NCBI RefSeq assembly: GCF_004295795.1
Contig: NZ_SEBR01000026.1
Coordinates: 1-53,755, forward strand
From: Flavobacterium sp.
GTDB lineage: Bacteria > Bacteroidota > Bacteroidia > Flavobacteriales > Flavobacteriaceae
Direction: 5' to 3'
DNA: 53,755 bases
In this document: positions 1-9,600 of the stretch, piece after piece
How positions within the stretch are numbered: position 1 is the stretch's first letter
Layout: the number at the start of each line of letters is the position of its first letter
Made by a program: the position numbers and the translations under genes
The notes under the pieces: generated by a model
The model's input: only the letters and a program-made list of their open reading frames with translations
The model's database searches: none
Told to the model about the DNA's origin: nothing

Positions 1-368
1 GGTCGCCAAAATCGGTCGTGCCGCGAGCCTTTTTGTTACTTTTGCGGCGAGGCAAAAGTAAGCCCCGCTGGCAGGCGACGAATCAAAATCAAAGCCTGCG
101 GCAGCGCAGCTGCCGAAAAGAAGCAAAATGAGCGAAGCTCATTTCTATTAGGTTTCGAGAGTGAGATAATTTCCGTAAACACAGAAATAGAAAACAAAAA
201 AAAAGATCGTCTTACAACAATCCTAGCCCGGATGCGGGTAACTAGCCTTTTGCAGAAAAAACCGAATTTTTCTTGACTTGAAACAGCGACCAACGGAAGC
301 TCGTTTCAAGACATAGAAAAACCGGTTTTTGCAAAAAAGCTAGTGCCAGTAAGCCGGAAAAAGCTCCA
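1..368 (+). repeat. composite dispersed repeat, copy 1
   Basis: This non-coding stretch matches a segment near 6277-6540 and, inverted, the last ~390 bases of the window. It opens with a block containing the inverted repeat TTACTTTTGC/GCAAAAGTAA (about 34-60). An element-specific middle follows (about 60-200, shared with the right-end copy but mostly missing in the internal copy). A small hairpin, GATCGTC/GACAATC-like (about 205-222), and a 130-base long hairpin (228-357) complete it. The window begins inside the element, so its left limit is not visible. No protein gene is supported here; the open frame at 36-293 (-) lies wholly inside the repeat. Confidence 0.85.
228..357. repeat. 130-bp imperfect long hairpin, copy 1
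   Basis: CCGG at both ends encloses arms that pair over roughly 55-60 bases (ACTAGCCTTTTGCAG on the left, the complement of GCAAAAAAGCTAGT on the right), with a short loop around GCGACCAACGGAAGCTC. Copies of identical length lie at 6403-6532 and 53376-53505. Confidence 0.85.
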
Positions 369-426
369 ACTAAAAAATGTTAAAAACGATTCGTTAAATC
401 ACGATTTAAAAGCCGAAAGCATTGCA

Positions 427-434
427 TAAATTTG
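427..434 (+). promoter_or_regulatory. -7 box of FUSC gene, leaderless spacing
   Basis: TAAATTTG fits the Bacteroidota -7 consensus TAnnTTTG. A TTTA lies 18 bases upstream (405-408) as a weak -33 element. Only CCTG separates the box from the ATG at 439, so the predicted transcript starts at or next to the start codon. Confidence 0.5.
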
Positions 435-438
435 CCTG

Positions 439-2661
439 ATGCTCAACAAAATCCGCGAACTGACCGACACGACGAACTTCGAGAACGCACTAAAAGTGAC
501 GATCTCATCGGTTTTGCCGGTAATAATCTGTTCGCGATTGGGCTATTTCGAAACAGGATTTGCCATTGCGCTCGGCGCTTTCCTGATTTATCCGGCCGAT
601 ATTCCGAGTAATCTGCGTCATAAGATAAACGGTATTTTGGTTGCCGATCTCATCGTGGCCGGAAGTTTTTTACTCGTCAACATCCTGTATCCGTATCCGT
701 TTATTTTGTATCCAGTTACGGCGGCGCTGTTGTTTTTCCTGGCGATGATTTCGGTTTATGGGCATCGCGCCAATATGGTGTCTTTCGCCGGACTGCTTGC
801 CGTGGCACTGGCTTTCGGACACATCCGTCCGGGTTGGGAAATGGTCGCGCAATCGGGGCTGATATTTGCCGGCGGGCTCTTTTACCTTCTGGTTTCCCTG
901 ATTTTCCACTTTGTCAGACCGCATCGGTACACCGAATTGCAACTGGCCGAATGCATGCGCCTGACTTCCAAATACCTGAAATTTCGAGGCGATCTGTGGG
1001 AACGCGAGGCGTATCGGTCTAAAATTATCGAAAAACAATTGCACTTGCAGGTCGAACTCAATACGATCCATGAGAATCTGCGCGAGGTTTTGATCCGGAC
1101 GCGTTTCAGTTCGGGGCATTCCAACCAGAACCGTAAATTATTGCTCGTCTTCATTTCGCTGGTAGAGATCATGGAATTGGCGCTTTCGACCTCGTTCGAC
1201 CACAACAAGTTGCACGCGAAGTTCGAGAAACACGACTATGCTTTGAAAACCTACCAAAATCTGGCCTACAATCTGGGGTCGGTACTCAAAAAAATCACCA
1301 AGAGTATCGAACAGAATCACAAATACGAATCGAAGCACAATTTGCTTGATGATTTGGCCGCTTTCGAGAAATCGATCCGCAGCTATGAGGAAGAACTCGG
1401 ACGGGAAAATGCGTCCGAAGGCGTTTTTATGCTCACCAACATGTTGCATTACGCCGAGAAACAAATCGAGAAAATCAAGTTGATCGAACGCGCTTTTTCG
1501 GACGGAAAGATTTCGATGAATTTTCTGAAAAGCCGCGACCGCGATCTCGAGAAATTTTTGGCGCCGGCCTATTATCCGTGGAGCACGTTTCGCGAAAACC
1601 TTGGATTTTCCTCTTCGATTTTCAGGCATTCACTGCGAATGACGGCGACTTTGCTCGTCGGATTCCTGATCGCCGCGATCTTCAAACTTGAAAACGTCTA
1701 CTGGATTTTGCTCACGATTGTCGTGATCATGCGTCCTGGTTACGGATTGACCAAAGACCGCTCGTACCAAAGGATTTTCGGGACTGTTCTGGGCGGAATG
1801 ATCGCATTCGGATTTTTGCATTTCGTCCATAATTCTGTCGCGATAGGCACTTTGACGATCATTTCGATGTTGCTGGGATTCGCATTTACCTCGACCAATT
1901 ATAAGATTGGGGTGACTTTTGTGACGATGTACGTGGTGTTTTTGTACGCCTCGCTTACGCCGAATGTCAATCAGGTCATTGAATTGCGCATCATCGACAC
2001 TTTGATCGGTTCGGGATTGGCTTTTGTCGCGAATTACTTCTTGTGGCCGTCCTGGGAATTCTTGAATGTTCCGTCTCACATCAAGAAATCGATCGAGGCC
2101 AACCGCAATTATCTGAACGAGATTTCGGCGTTTTACAACCAAAAAGGCGATGTTACGACGTCGTATCGGCTTGCCCGAAAGAGCGCGTTCATAGAAACCG
2201 GCAATCTTACGGCGTCTTTCCAGCGCATGCAGCTCGAACCGAAATCCAAGCAAAAACAGTTGCCGCAAATTTACAAATTGGCCGTTTTGAACCACACTTT
2301 GCTTTCGGCATCGGCATCTCTTGGTACTTATATCCAATCGCACAAGACGTCCAAGGCGTCGAACGCTTTCAATATCGTTTGCCAGACAGTCATTCGGAAT
2401 CTCGACCAATCGATCGCGCTTTTGAATCTGCAAGATATTGGCGATCAGGAAAATTCGTCCGAAAAGAATGAACTTGCGATGCATTTTACCGAACTCAAAA
2501 ATATCCGGACGCAAGAACTTCAGGAACGACACCTTGCCGAGAGCGAGGAATTCCGACTCAAGATGGAAGAAAGCCAGCTCGTGATCGAACAGCTCGTGAA
2601 TCTGTCGGGATTATCAGAAAATATTCTCAAAAGCGTAAAGAAATTGTTGTCAGAAGCATAA
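439..2661 (+). CDS. FUSC-family (YccS-like) inner-membrane protein
   Basis: 740 aa. Two hydrophobic blocks of several transmembrane helices (about residues 20-155 and 395-515) each precede a long soluble helical region. This duplicated architecture is that of the FUSC/YccS/YhfK family of putative envelope transporters, related to aromatic-acid exporters and plant aluminium-activated channels. Around residues 395-450 the second block carries the family-typical 'R...G..LG' region (RMTATLLVGF, RIFGTVLGGM). The transported substrate cannot be inferred. The ATG at 439 is the first in frame and sits 4 bases after a good -7 box. The gene stands alone; peptide deformylase follows 141 bases later with its own putative promoter. 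Confidence 0.85.
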   Translation: MLNKIRELTDTTNFENALKVTISSVLPVIICSRLGYFETGFAIALGAFLIYPADIPSNLRHKINGILVADLIVAGSFLLVNILYPYPFILYPVTAALLFFLAMISVYGHRANMVSFAGLLAVALAFGHIRPGWEMVAQSGLIFAGGLFYLLVSLIFHFVRPHRYTELQLAECMRLTSKYLKFRGDLWEREAYRSKIIEKQLHLQVELNTIHENLREVLIRTRFSSGHSNQNRKLLLVFISLVEIMELALSTSFDHNKLHAKFEKHDYALKTYQNLAYNLGSVLKKITKSIEQNHKYESKHNLLDDLAAFEKSIRSYEEELGRENASEGVFMLTNMLHYAEKQIEKIKLIERAFSDGKISMNFLKSRDRDLEKFLAPAYYPWSTFRENLGFSSSIFRHSLRMTATLLVGFLIAAIFKLENVYWILLTIVVIMRPGYGLTKDRSYQRIFGTVLGGMIAFGFLHFVHNSVAIGTLTIISMLLGFAFTSTNYKIGVTFVTMYVVFLYASLTPNVNQVIELRIIDTLIGSGLAFVANYFLWPSWEFLNVPSHIKKSIEANRNYLNEISAFYNQKGDVTTSYRLARKSAFIETGNLTASFQRMQLEPKSKQKQLPQIYKLAVLNHTLLSASASLGTYIQSHKTSKASNAFNIVCQTVIRNLDQSIALLNLQDIGDQENSSEKNELAMHFTELKNIRTQELQERHLAESEEFRLKMEESQLVIEQLVNLSGLSENILKSVKKLLSEA

Positions 2662-2758
2662 ATCGTCATGGAAATTGACGACAACCCAAATTTTTCGTAC
2701 ATCCGATTAAAAATTTCCCAAATCTAGGGCATCGGAAAACCAATGTCTATTTTTTGCG

Positions 2759-2766
2759 TATTTTTG
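2759..2766 (+). promoter_or_regulatory. possible -7 box of def
   Basis: TATTTTTG lies 36 bases before the ATG at 2803 and fits TAnnTTTG. No convincing TTTG is seen at the -33 position, so the call is tentative. Confidence 0.35.
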
Positions 2767-2802
2767 CCAACGTTTTCGGCCAAACGCACGAAACGCACCA
2801 AG

Positions 2803-3393
2803 ATGATTTTACCAATTGTTGGATACGGCGATCCGGTTTTGCGCAAGAAAGGGCAGGACATTTTAGAATCTTACCCTGACTTGGAACGCGTGATCCAGGA
2901 TATGTATGAAACTATGTACAATGCTTACGGCGTAGGATTGGCGGCGCCTCAGGTAGGTTTGCCGATTCGTTTGTTCGTCATCGACACGACGCCTTTCGGT
3001 GAAGACGAAGATCTTGCACAAGACGAACAGGAAGCGTTGAAGAGTTTCAAAAAGACGTTCATCAACGCCAAAATGCTCAAGGAAGAAGGCGAGGAATGGG
3101 GTTTCAACGAGGGTTGCCTCAGCATTCCCGAAGTTCGAGAAGATGTTTACAGGCACGAACAGATCACGATCGAATACCAGGACGAGGATTTCAATACGAA
3201 AACAGAAGTTTTCAACGGATTGATAGCCAGAGTGATACAGCACGAATACGATCACATTGAAGGCGTTTTGTTCACCGACAAAATTTCGCCTCTGAAAAAG
3301 CAGTTGGTCAAAGGCCGACTCCAAAAAATCATGGACGGCAAAGTGCGCCCCGATTATCGCATGAAATTCGCGGGCCCGAAAAAAAGCAGGTAA
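2803..3393 (+). CDS. def: peptide deformylase
   Basis: 196 aa cytoplasmic metalloenzyme that removes the formyl group from the N-terminal methionine of nascent proteins. All three family motifs are present: GVGLAAPQVG (about 43-52), EGCLSIPE (103-110, with metal ligand Cys105) and QHEYDHIEG (146-154, with His147 and His151 as ligands and Glu148 as catalytic base). An in-frame upstream ATG at 2743 would add 20 residues without family similarity. The start at 2803 gives the usual M-I-L-P-I-V-G-YGDPVL beginning. The long acidic insert around residues 64-78 is common in Bacteroidota deformylases. A DUF5606 gene follows 82 bases downstream. Confidence 0.96.
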   Translation: MILPIVGYGDPVLRKKGQDILESYPDLERVIQDMYETMYNAYGVGLAAPQVGLPIRLFVIDTTPFGEDEDLAQDEQEALKSFKKTFINAKMLKEEGEEWGFNEGCLSIPEVREDVYRHEQITIEYQDEDFNTKTEVFNGLIARVIQHEYDHIEGVLFTDKISPLKKQLVKGRLQKIMDGKVRPDYRMKFAGPKKSR

Positions 3394-3475
3394 ATAATTG
3401 ATAAGGAATAATTGATAATTAATTAATAACGAGGTTTGAGTCTCCTGACTTTCGACTTTCGACATCCGACTAAAA

Positions 3476-3973
3476 ATGAACATAGACAAAATTTTGGCGA
3501 TTTCCGGAAAACCGGGCCTTTTCGAACTTAAACTTCAAACGCGCACAGGATTCGTTGCCGAGTCTTTGCTTGACGGCAAAAAAGTGACGGTAGGACTTCG
3601 CAGCAACGTGAGCCTACTTTCTGAAATCTCGATGTACACCGAAAGTGGCGAGAAACCACTTGTTGAGGTTTTGCGCGCGATCGCGGTCAAGGAAAATGAA
3701 GGCGAGGCGCTTTCTTCCAAGGAAGACAATGCGGCGCTTTTGGCGTATTTTGGTGAAGTCGTTCCCGATTATGACCAAGATCGCGTTTATGTGTCAGACA
3801 TCAAGAAAGTCCTGAACTGGTACAACATTCTTCAGGTAAAAGGTTTGGTTTCGAAAGAAGAACCAAAAGCCGAAAAAGCCGAAGCCCAAGCAGAAGAAAC
3901 GCCAACTGCGGAAGTCGTCGAAGAAAAACCGAAAGCGGCCAAAAAAACGAAGGCCAAGAAAACGGAAGAATAG
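3476..3973 (+). CDS. DUF5606 domain protein
   Basis: 165 aa. The N-terminal ~130 residues (MNIDKILAISGKPGLFEL..., then SNVSLLSEISMYT and NWYNILQVKGLV) match the small conserved flavobacterial DUF5606 family as I recall it. The function is unknown. The last ~35 residues are a low-complexity Glu/Ala/Lys tail, probably disordered. Position between def and mazG is typical for the group. The 22 bases before the ATG nearly match those before purA (see findings). A terminator lies 47 bases after the stop. Confidence 0.85.
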   Translation: MNIDKILAISGKPGLFELKLQTRTGFVAESLLDGKKVTVGLRSNVSLLSEISMYTESGEKPLVEVLRAIAVKENEGEALSSKEDNAALLAYFGEVVPDYDQDRVYVSDIKKVLNWYNILQVKGLVSKEEPKAEKAEAQAEETPTAEVVEEKPKAAKKTKAKKTEE

Positions 3974-4020
3974 TTTTTTAGCCTGAGTGCAAAGTACCTG
4001 AGTCATCGGGACGTTATACA

Positions 4021-4056
4021 AATCCTGATTTCTTTGAAGTCGGGATTTTTTGTTTT
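4021..4056 (+). terminator. rho-independent terminator after DUF5606 gene
   Basis: AATCCTGA (4021-4028) pairs with TCGGGATT (4040-4047) in an 8-bp stem including one G-U pair, followed by TTTTTGTTTT. Confidence 0.75.
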
Positions 4057-4225
4057 GCTGTCAGGACAGAATGGATTGGCTATCCAACGATTCGGATTTG
4101 TCTTATCGGATAAAATCCCAATCGGTTCAAATCTTTTAAGAACTAAAACCGAAGTCGGTCGCAACATTCGCTATTTTTGGGAAGCCCGAATTTTCGGCCA
4201 TCCAAACCTTATCACTTCGACCAAA

Positions 4226-4999
4226 ATGAACGCACGCCAACAGCAACTCGACGCCTTCAGCAGACTTCTCGACATCATGGACGAACTGCGCGCCAAATGT
4301 CCGTGGGACAAAAAGCAGACGCTCCAATCCTTGCGCCATCTCACGATCGAGGAAACGTACGAACTTGGCGATGCGATTCTCGACAACGACCTGCAGGAAG
4401 TCAAGAAAGAACTCGGGGATTTGTTGCTGCATATTGTTTTTTATGCCAAAATCGGAAGCGAGACTAACGATTTCGACATCGCCGACGTGGCCAACGAGAT
4501 CTGCGAGAAACTCATCCATCGCCATCCGCATATTTACGGCGACGTCGAGGTTCAGGACGAGGAAGAAGTCAAGCAGAATTGGGAAAAACTCAAGCTGAAA
4601 GAAGGCAAGAAATCGGTTTTGGAAGGCGTTCCGAAGTCGCTTCCGGCCATGGTCAAGGCTTCGCGAATCCAGGACAAGGCGAAAGGCGTTGGCTTCGATT
4701 GGGAAGAACCGCATCAGGTTTGGGACAAAGTGCAGGAGGAAATCGAGGAATTCCAAGCCGAAATCAGAAGCGGCGACCAAGACAAGATCGAGTCGGAATT
4801 TGGCGACGTGATGTTCTCGATGATCAACTACGCGAGATTCCTGAACGTAAATCCCGAAGATGCTTTGGAACGCACCAACAAGAAGTTCATCAAACGCTTC
4901 CAATATCTCGAATCGAAAGCAGCCGAACTTGGCAAACCCTTGAGTGATATGACATTGGCCGAGATGGACGTTTTCTGGAACGAGGCGAAGAAGTTGTAG
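4226..4999 (+). CDS. mazG: nucleoside triphosphate pyrophosphohydrolase MazG
   Basis: 257 aa. MazG hydrolyses nucleoside triphosphates to monophosphate and pyrophosphate, a house-cleaning activity that can also limit ppGpp. Two MazG folds are visible. The first holds the EETYE and KELGDLLLHI metal-binding motifs (about 42-70), preceded by the hallmark CPWDKKQT (25-32). The second holds EIEEF and ESEFGDVMFS (about 172-200). An open frame extends upstream to 4034 but that part runs over the preceding terminator and lacks family similarity, so the ATG at 4226 is chosen. The stop codon TAG at 4997 is the first unit of a GCAG-type hexamer array. Confidence 0.95.
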   Translation: MNARQQQLDAFSRLLDIMDELRAKCPWDKKQTLQSLRHLTIEETYELGDAILDNDLQEVKKELGDLLLHIVFYAKIGSETNDFDIADVANEICEKLIHRHPHIYGDVEVQDEEEVKQNWEKLKLKEGKKSVLEGVPKSLPAMVKASRIQDKAKGVGFDWEEPHQVWDKVQEEIEEFQAEIRSGDQDKIESEFGDVMFSMINYARFLNVNPEDALERTNKKFIKRFQYLESKAAELGKPLSDMTLAEMDVFWNEAKKL

Positions 5000-5067
5000 C
5001 GGAAGCAGTTGCGTTTTAGTAGCAGTTGCAGTAGCAGTAGCAGTTGCAGAAACGCAGCTGTTGCAGA
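4997..5067 (+). repeat. GCAGNN hexamer array at mazG 3' end
   Basis: Degenerate six-base units (GCAGTT, GCAGTA, GTAGCA) begin at the mazG stop codon. Similar arrays lie at 15417-15512, 42477-42538 and 51405-51496. Confidence 0.8.
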
Positions 5068-5111
5068 GAGCCCGTCCGCAAAAATAACAAAAGGCCTTAC
5101 CAACTGAACAT

Positions 5112-6030
5112 TTGACTTTCTGCTCTAAAAATGGCTTCGCAGGAAATCTTGGTGTGCAGGACCTTTCCATTTGCCTTCCTAGCGAAAGACATGCGTGTCT
5201 TTGTGACGCAGACAATCGGTTGGCTTTGATCGAGAATCTTGCGTTTTTACGTTTGATAGAAACAACCATTCAATCAAAAACCTTAACATTTTCTACAGAA
5301 AGTCTGTAATCGACTCCCAATTTTTTCCCCGAACTTCGGCCAGACCTAACAAATCTTCGAGATTTGTTAGGTCTTAGGAAACTGCGGCTTTCCACCAAAT
5401 TTTGACTGGTTTTTTGGTTGTTTCGAAGCACGGGTTTTCAACGCTAAAAGTTTCCGGTTGTCTCCATAGGGAAAAACAGCTATGTTTTTAACGGAGAAAA
5501 TGGGTTGGCGTTTGATCGAAAGTCTCGGGTTTTCACGTCGGCACGAAACAACCATTCGGATCAAAAACCTTAACATTTCTACAGAAAATCTGTAACCGAC
5601 TCCCGATTTTTTCCCCGAACTTCGGCCAGACCTAACAAATCTTGGAGATTTGTTAGGTCTTAGAAAAATGCAGCTTCCCACGGGTTTCGATAAGCTTTTA
5701 AGACGTTTGGGAACACGGGCTTAAAAGATAAAAGTTTCCGGTTGTCTCCATAGGGAAAAACAGGTGTGTCTTTGACGGTGAAAATGGGTCGGCGTTGATC
5801 GAAAGTCTTAAGTTTTCACGTCGGCACGAAACAATCACACGAGTAAAAATCTTAACATTTTTTACAGAAAATCTGTAATCGACTCCCAATTTTTTCCCCG
5901 AACTTCGGCCAGACCTAACAAATCTTGGAGATTTGTTAGGTCTTAGGAAAATGCGGCTTCGGACAAATTTTCGAACGGGATTCAGCTGTTTCGAAGCACG
6001 GGTTTTCAAGCCAAAAGTTTCCGGTGGCGA
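5112..6030. repeat. tandem array of ~286-bp units (three plus a partial)
   Basis: Repeated landmarks are ACCTTAACATT then TACAGAAAATCTGTAA (5294, 5580, 5862), GACTCCCAATTTTTTCCCC, and the 15-bp-arm hairpin AGACCTAACAAATCT/AGATTTGTTAGGTCT (starting near 5341, 5628 and 5911). The spacing is 287 and 283 bases. The first unit is the most diverged in its left half. A truncated fourth unit ends around 6030. No open frame spans the units consistently, so I read the stretch as non-coding. Confidence 0.85.
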
Positions 6031-6149
6031 CATTATGGAAACGATTCTGGCGATTGAGGAAGAAAGGTGTTCGGAGACGCATTTTTCCAAAGCGCAAGCG
6101 GCGGAAAAATGTCAATAAACACTTTCCAATCAGTCCGGCATTTGAGCGT

Positions 6150-6276
6150 TTTGGCGGGCACCTGACGTCTTGGAAATTCGCGAAAGGAAAGGCTGTTTGA
6201 GCGACCTTAAAACGAAGTCGTTTCGAGAAAACTTTCCCGCGAGTTCCTTTCATTTCCGAATTTCCAAGGCTGTCAG
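6150..6276. repeat. inverted repeat flanking composite repeat copy 2
   Basis: CACCTGACGTCTTGGAAATT (from about 6158) is matched in inverse orientation by AATTTCCAAGGCTGTCAGGT (about 6257-6276). The right arm adjoins the composite repeat, and the same arm is present beside the right-end copy of the window, so it is part of the element. Confidence 0.65.
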
Positions 6277-6541
6277 GTCGCCAAAATCGGTCGTGCCGCG
6301 AGCCTTTTTGTTACTTTTGCGGCGAGGCAAACCGAGGAACGAGGTTCACTGAATCCAGAAATAAAAAACAAAAAAAAGGATCGTCTTACGACAATCCCTA
6401 GCCCGGATGACGGCAACTAGCCTTTTGCAGAAAAAACCGCATTTTTCTAAGTTTAAAACAGCGACCGCAGGAAGCTCGTTTTAAACTTTAGAAAAACCGG
6501 TTTTTACAAAAAAGCTAGTGCCAGTAAGCCGGAAAAAGCTC
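6277..6541 (+). repeat. composite dispersed repeat, copy 2
   Basis: The first ~55 bases are identical to the window start. The middle block present in the other two copies is largely deleted. The small GATCGTC hairpin (about 6379-6396) and the 130-bp long hairpin (6403-6532) follow. It ends against the terminator of the minus-strand T9SS gene. Confidence 0.85.
6403..6532. repeat. 130-bp imperfect long hairpin, copy 2
   Basis: CCGG-bounded arms pair from ACTAGCCTTTTGCAG through TTTCTAAGTTTAAAAC to a loop near GCGACCGCAGGAAGCTC. Substitutions relative to copy 1 in the inner stem (GTTTAAAAC here, CTTGAAAC there) occur in both arms, so pairing is kept. Confidence 0.85.
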
Positions 6542-6574
6542 AAAAAAAGAAAAAGCCGCTTCTTTCGAAACGGC
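6542..6574 (-). terminator. rho-independent terminator of T9SS type A gene
   Basis: On the minus strand GCCGTTTC and GAAGCGGC form an 8-bp stem (one G-U pair) around GAAA, followed by TTTTTCTTTTTTTG. It lies 27 bases after the stop at 6601. Confidence 0.85.
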
Positions 6575-6600
6575 CTCAACTAAAAATAAAAAACTAACAT

Positions 6601-9600
6601 CTACTCAATAATGACTTTTTGTGAAAAGCCATCTGTAGTCTTTAAAATGTAGATTCCGCTGGAAAGATTGGCGATTTCAAGGCTCGGAGCGTCGTTTTTG
6701 CGAGCGACGGAACGTCCTGAAAGGTCAAACATTTCTACAGAAACAGGTCGGTTGAAGAACAATTGTCCGTTTTTGACCGGATTCGGATAGATCGCGAAAG
6801 TCTTTGGCGACTCGAAATCTCCTGTTGAAAGCAGGTCGTTCGCGATTTTGTAAATGCTCAAGGTCGCGCTCACTTCGTTGGCCATGACGATCAATCCGGT
6901 TTGCGTTGGACTGTCGGCCGGTTTGATGTAAATGATGCCTTCCGGACCCAAATCACCACCGTTTCCTTGACGGCTGTTCTTATAAGTCACGAAAGTTGGC
7001 GCTTGCGGATTCGTGATGTCGTAAACCATGACGCCACCGATTCTCTCAAGTGTAATGAACGCATAAGTCGCTCCGTTGATTTGGGCAACAGTCACGCCTT
7101 CCGGCTCCGGACCTTTGTTGTCGCAACGGTTCTTGAAGTTGGCGTTGTCGTTGCTGGCATTATATAGCGTTCCGAAAGTTGGATCAGAAGCCGTGATTCT
7201 TTCGAAATCGTCACCTGAATCGAAAACCAGTTCGCCTGTCGTTCCGTTCCAGATTGAAAACGAGCGCGTTCCGAAAGCGTGGATCTCGTCGAAATCTCCG
7301 TCTCCATCAGTATCGCCCGAAACCGAAGTCACCGCAAGACGTCCCAAATTCGTGTTTTTCTTTAGGATGTCGGCATTCGGGAAAACCGTAGGATCAAGAA
7401 TATAATCGGCATCACCGACCTTTTTCTCTTCTTCCATATTGTCGTATTCACGAGCATCGCCTTCGTTGGCAGTCACGAGATAAGTCGTTCCGCCGACAGT
7501 GTAATTCGCCATCGCATCTGGCATGAACAAGCCTTTGATTGGCCAATTGGCAAAGAAAACCGACTCGAGTTGATCCGAAGTATCAATCGAATTTCCTTCG
7601 AGGCTGTGATCTTTCGTCCCCAAAGGCAAAATCTGCGAAATCGTATTGTTCGCCAAATTGATCTTGGCAATGGCGTTGTTTTCCTGAAGCGTCACCCAAG
7701 CCGTTTGGTTGTCGGCCGCGATTGAAATGTATTCCGGTTCAAAATCCTGGGAAACTGACGCGTTTGGCCCAAAAATCCTGACTCCGGCCGCTTTCAAAGC
7801 CACGATCTGGGAGTCGAAAGCGTTGAAGTTGATATTCGTCACGTTGGCTTGCGTGATGTTTCCGAGTCCGGCAGATACGTCGATCACCGAAATCGTGCCT
7901 TCCGGATCGATGCTGTAATCGCTGTTCGGCTGGCCTTCGTTTGCGGTCAGGACTTTCATCCCGTCGTGCGTAAAAGTCACCATATCGGGTAAAACACCGG
8001 CTTCTACCGAAGAAACATTCTGTCCGTTTATGTCCATGAAAACCACTTTTCCATTTCCGTAGTTCGCGCCTTCGACGGTTGCCGCCACGATTCCGTTTTT
8101 GAAAGCCACCGAAGTCGCCCCGATTCCGTATTGCGACATGTCGATCATGGCTACTTGCTCGATCGCTTCCGGATTCGAGAAGTCGAGAATCGCCAATTTG
8201 GTAGCGGTAGAATTCACGACGAACAAACGCTGGGAAACCGGATCGTGCGTCACGATTTCTGCCGATCCGTTCGCATCGACCAAATAACTGTCGAGATACT
8301 GCACGTCAAGCGCGTTCGAAGCCGTCGGAGCATTGAAATTGCTGTCTTTGATATAAACGGTTGTCGTAGTGCTTCCGTTAAGAGGCGCGCCGTTCGTGTC
8401 CGTAAGCTTCAGGATGAAGAATTTGTTTTTTCCGTCAGCTGTGTTCATCACCGGAATGTCGATGGTTTGCGTCGTGGTCGCATTCGCAGGGAAACTCACG
8501 TTTTGCGTCGCGAAAGTGAAATCGCTTCCGGCAACGGCAGTTCCGACGTTCGGCATGACCGAAACTTGAATTTGTGCCGATTCGGTGTAAATGTTCGCGA
8601 CCGTGATTCCGACTTGTACGAAACCGGCCGTCTTGTCTACGATTTTATATTGGTTGACGAACGAAGCTGTCATTGTCACATTCGGAACATAAACGCCTGG
8701 CGAAGCATAGACGTTTTGTCCGATGGATTGTCCCACAAGGTTCGTCGCGGCTTGCCAGTTGTCACCTGAGTTCAGGTTGCCGTTCGGATCTTTGAGTTCC
8801 AAGGATGGACCGTTTCCGTCGGCAGCGGTCGGCCACGAACCCGCATCGTCGTAAGTCACTTGCGAAATCACGCCGTCCTGAGTGTTCAGGATCTGAAGCA
8901 ATTCGCCCCCGTTGCCCAAAGCGTTTATGATACTTTGCGGCATGTCGATAAACGAGACGCCGTAAAATGCGTCGGCGCTGGTTTTGTCCGTCGCAAGCAA
9001 AACCGTCTGATGCGATGCGACGTCCATTTGAGGAAATCGGAACACGAAATTCGCCTCGTCCTTCACACGGATTCCGCCCAAAGCGATCGTATTGTTGGTG
9101 TTGTTGTAGATTTCCAAAAACTCCAACTGATCGGAATTCGCCGATGGCGCGTTGTACATAATTTCAGAAATCACAAGTCCGGAAGCGAGTCCGTTAAAGA
9201 AAATCGCATCGCTCGTAAAAGGCGTCATTTCGTTTCCGGACACGTCTTCTACATTCGAGACCGAAAGTGTGTAAGCGATTCCCGTTGCGAATCCTTCATG
9301 CGTCAAAACCACTTTGTTCAGAGCCGCGTCGTAAACCGCCGAAGTGATCGTACGCGCTGGCGAAAACGAGTAATTCGCGATGGTTTCGGCTTGAACTTCG
9401 GTCACAGCTTCCGAGAAAACAATGGCAACCGTAGTTTGAGTTGGAGCGACGGAAGCAACCGAAGGCGGCGTTCCATCGGCATTTGAGATCGTAAAAATCG
9501 ATGCATTGAAAGGAAGATCGGGGATTGTTCCGTTGTTGTGATCGTCGGCTGCCGTGTCCTCGATCTGCCAGTTCGAGCTTGATCCGAATTGGGCGTGATA

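Noticed and set aside
36..293. Minus-strand open frame in the window-start repeat.
   Set aside because: It lies fully inside the composite repeat and is not maintained in the other copies.
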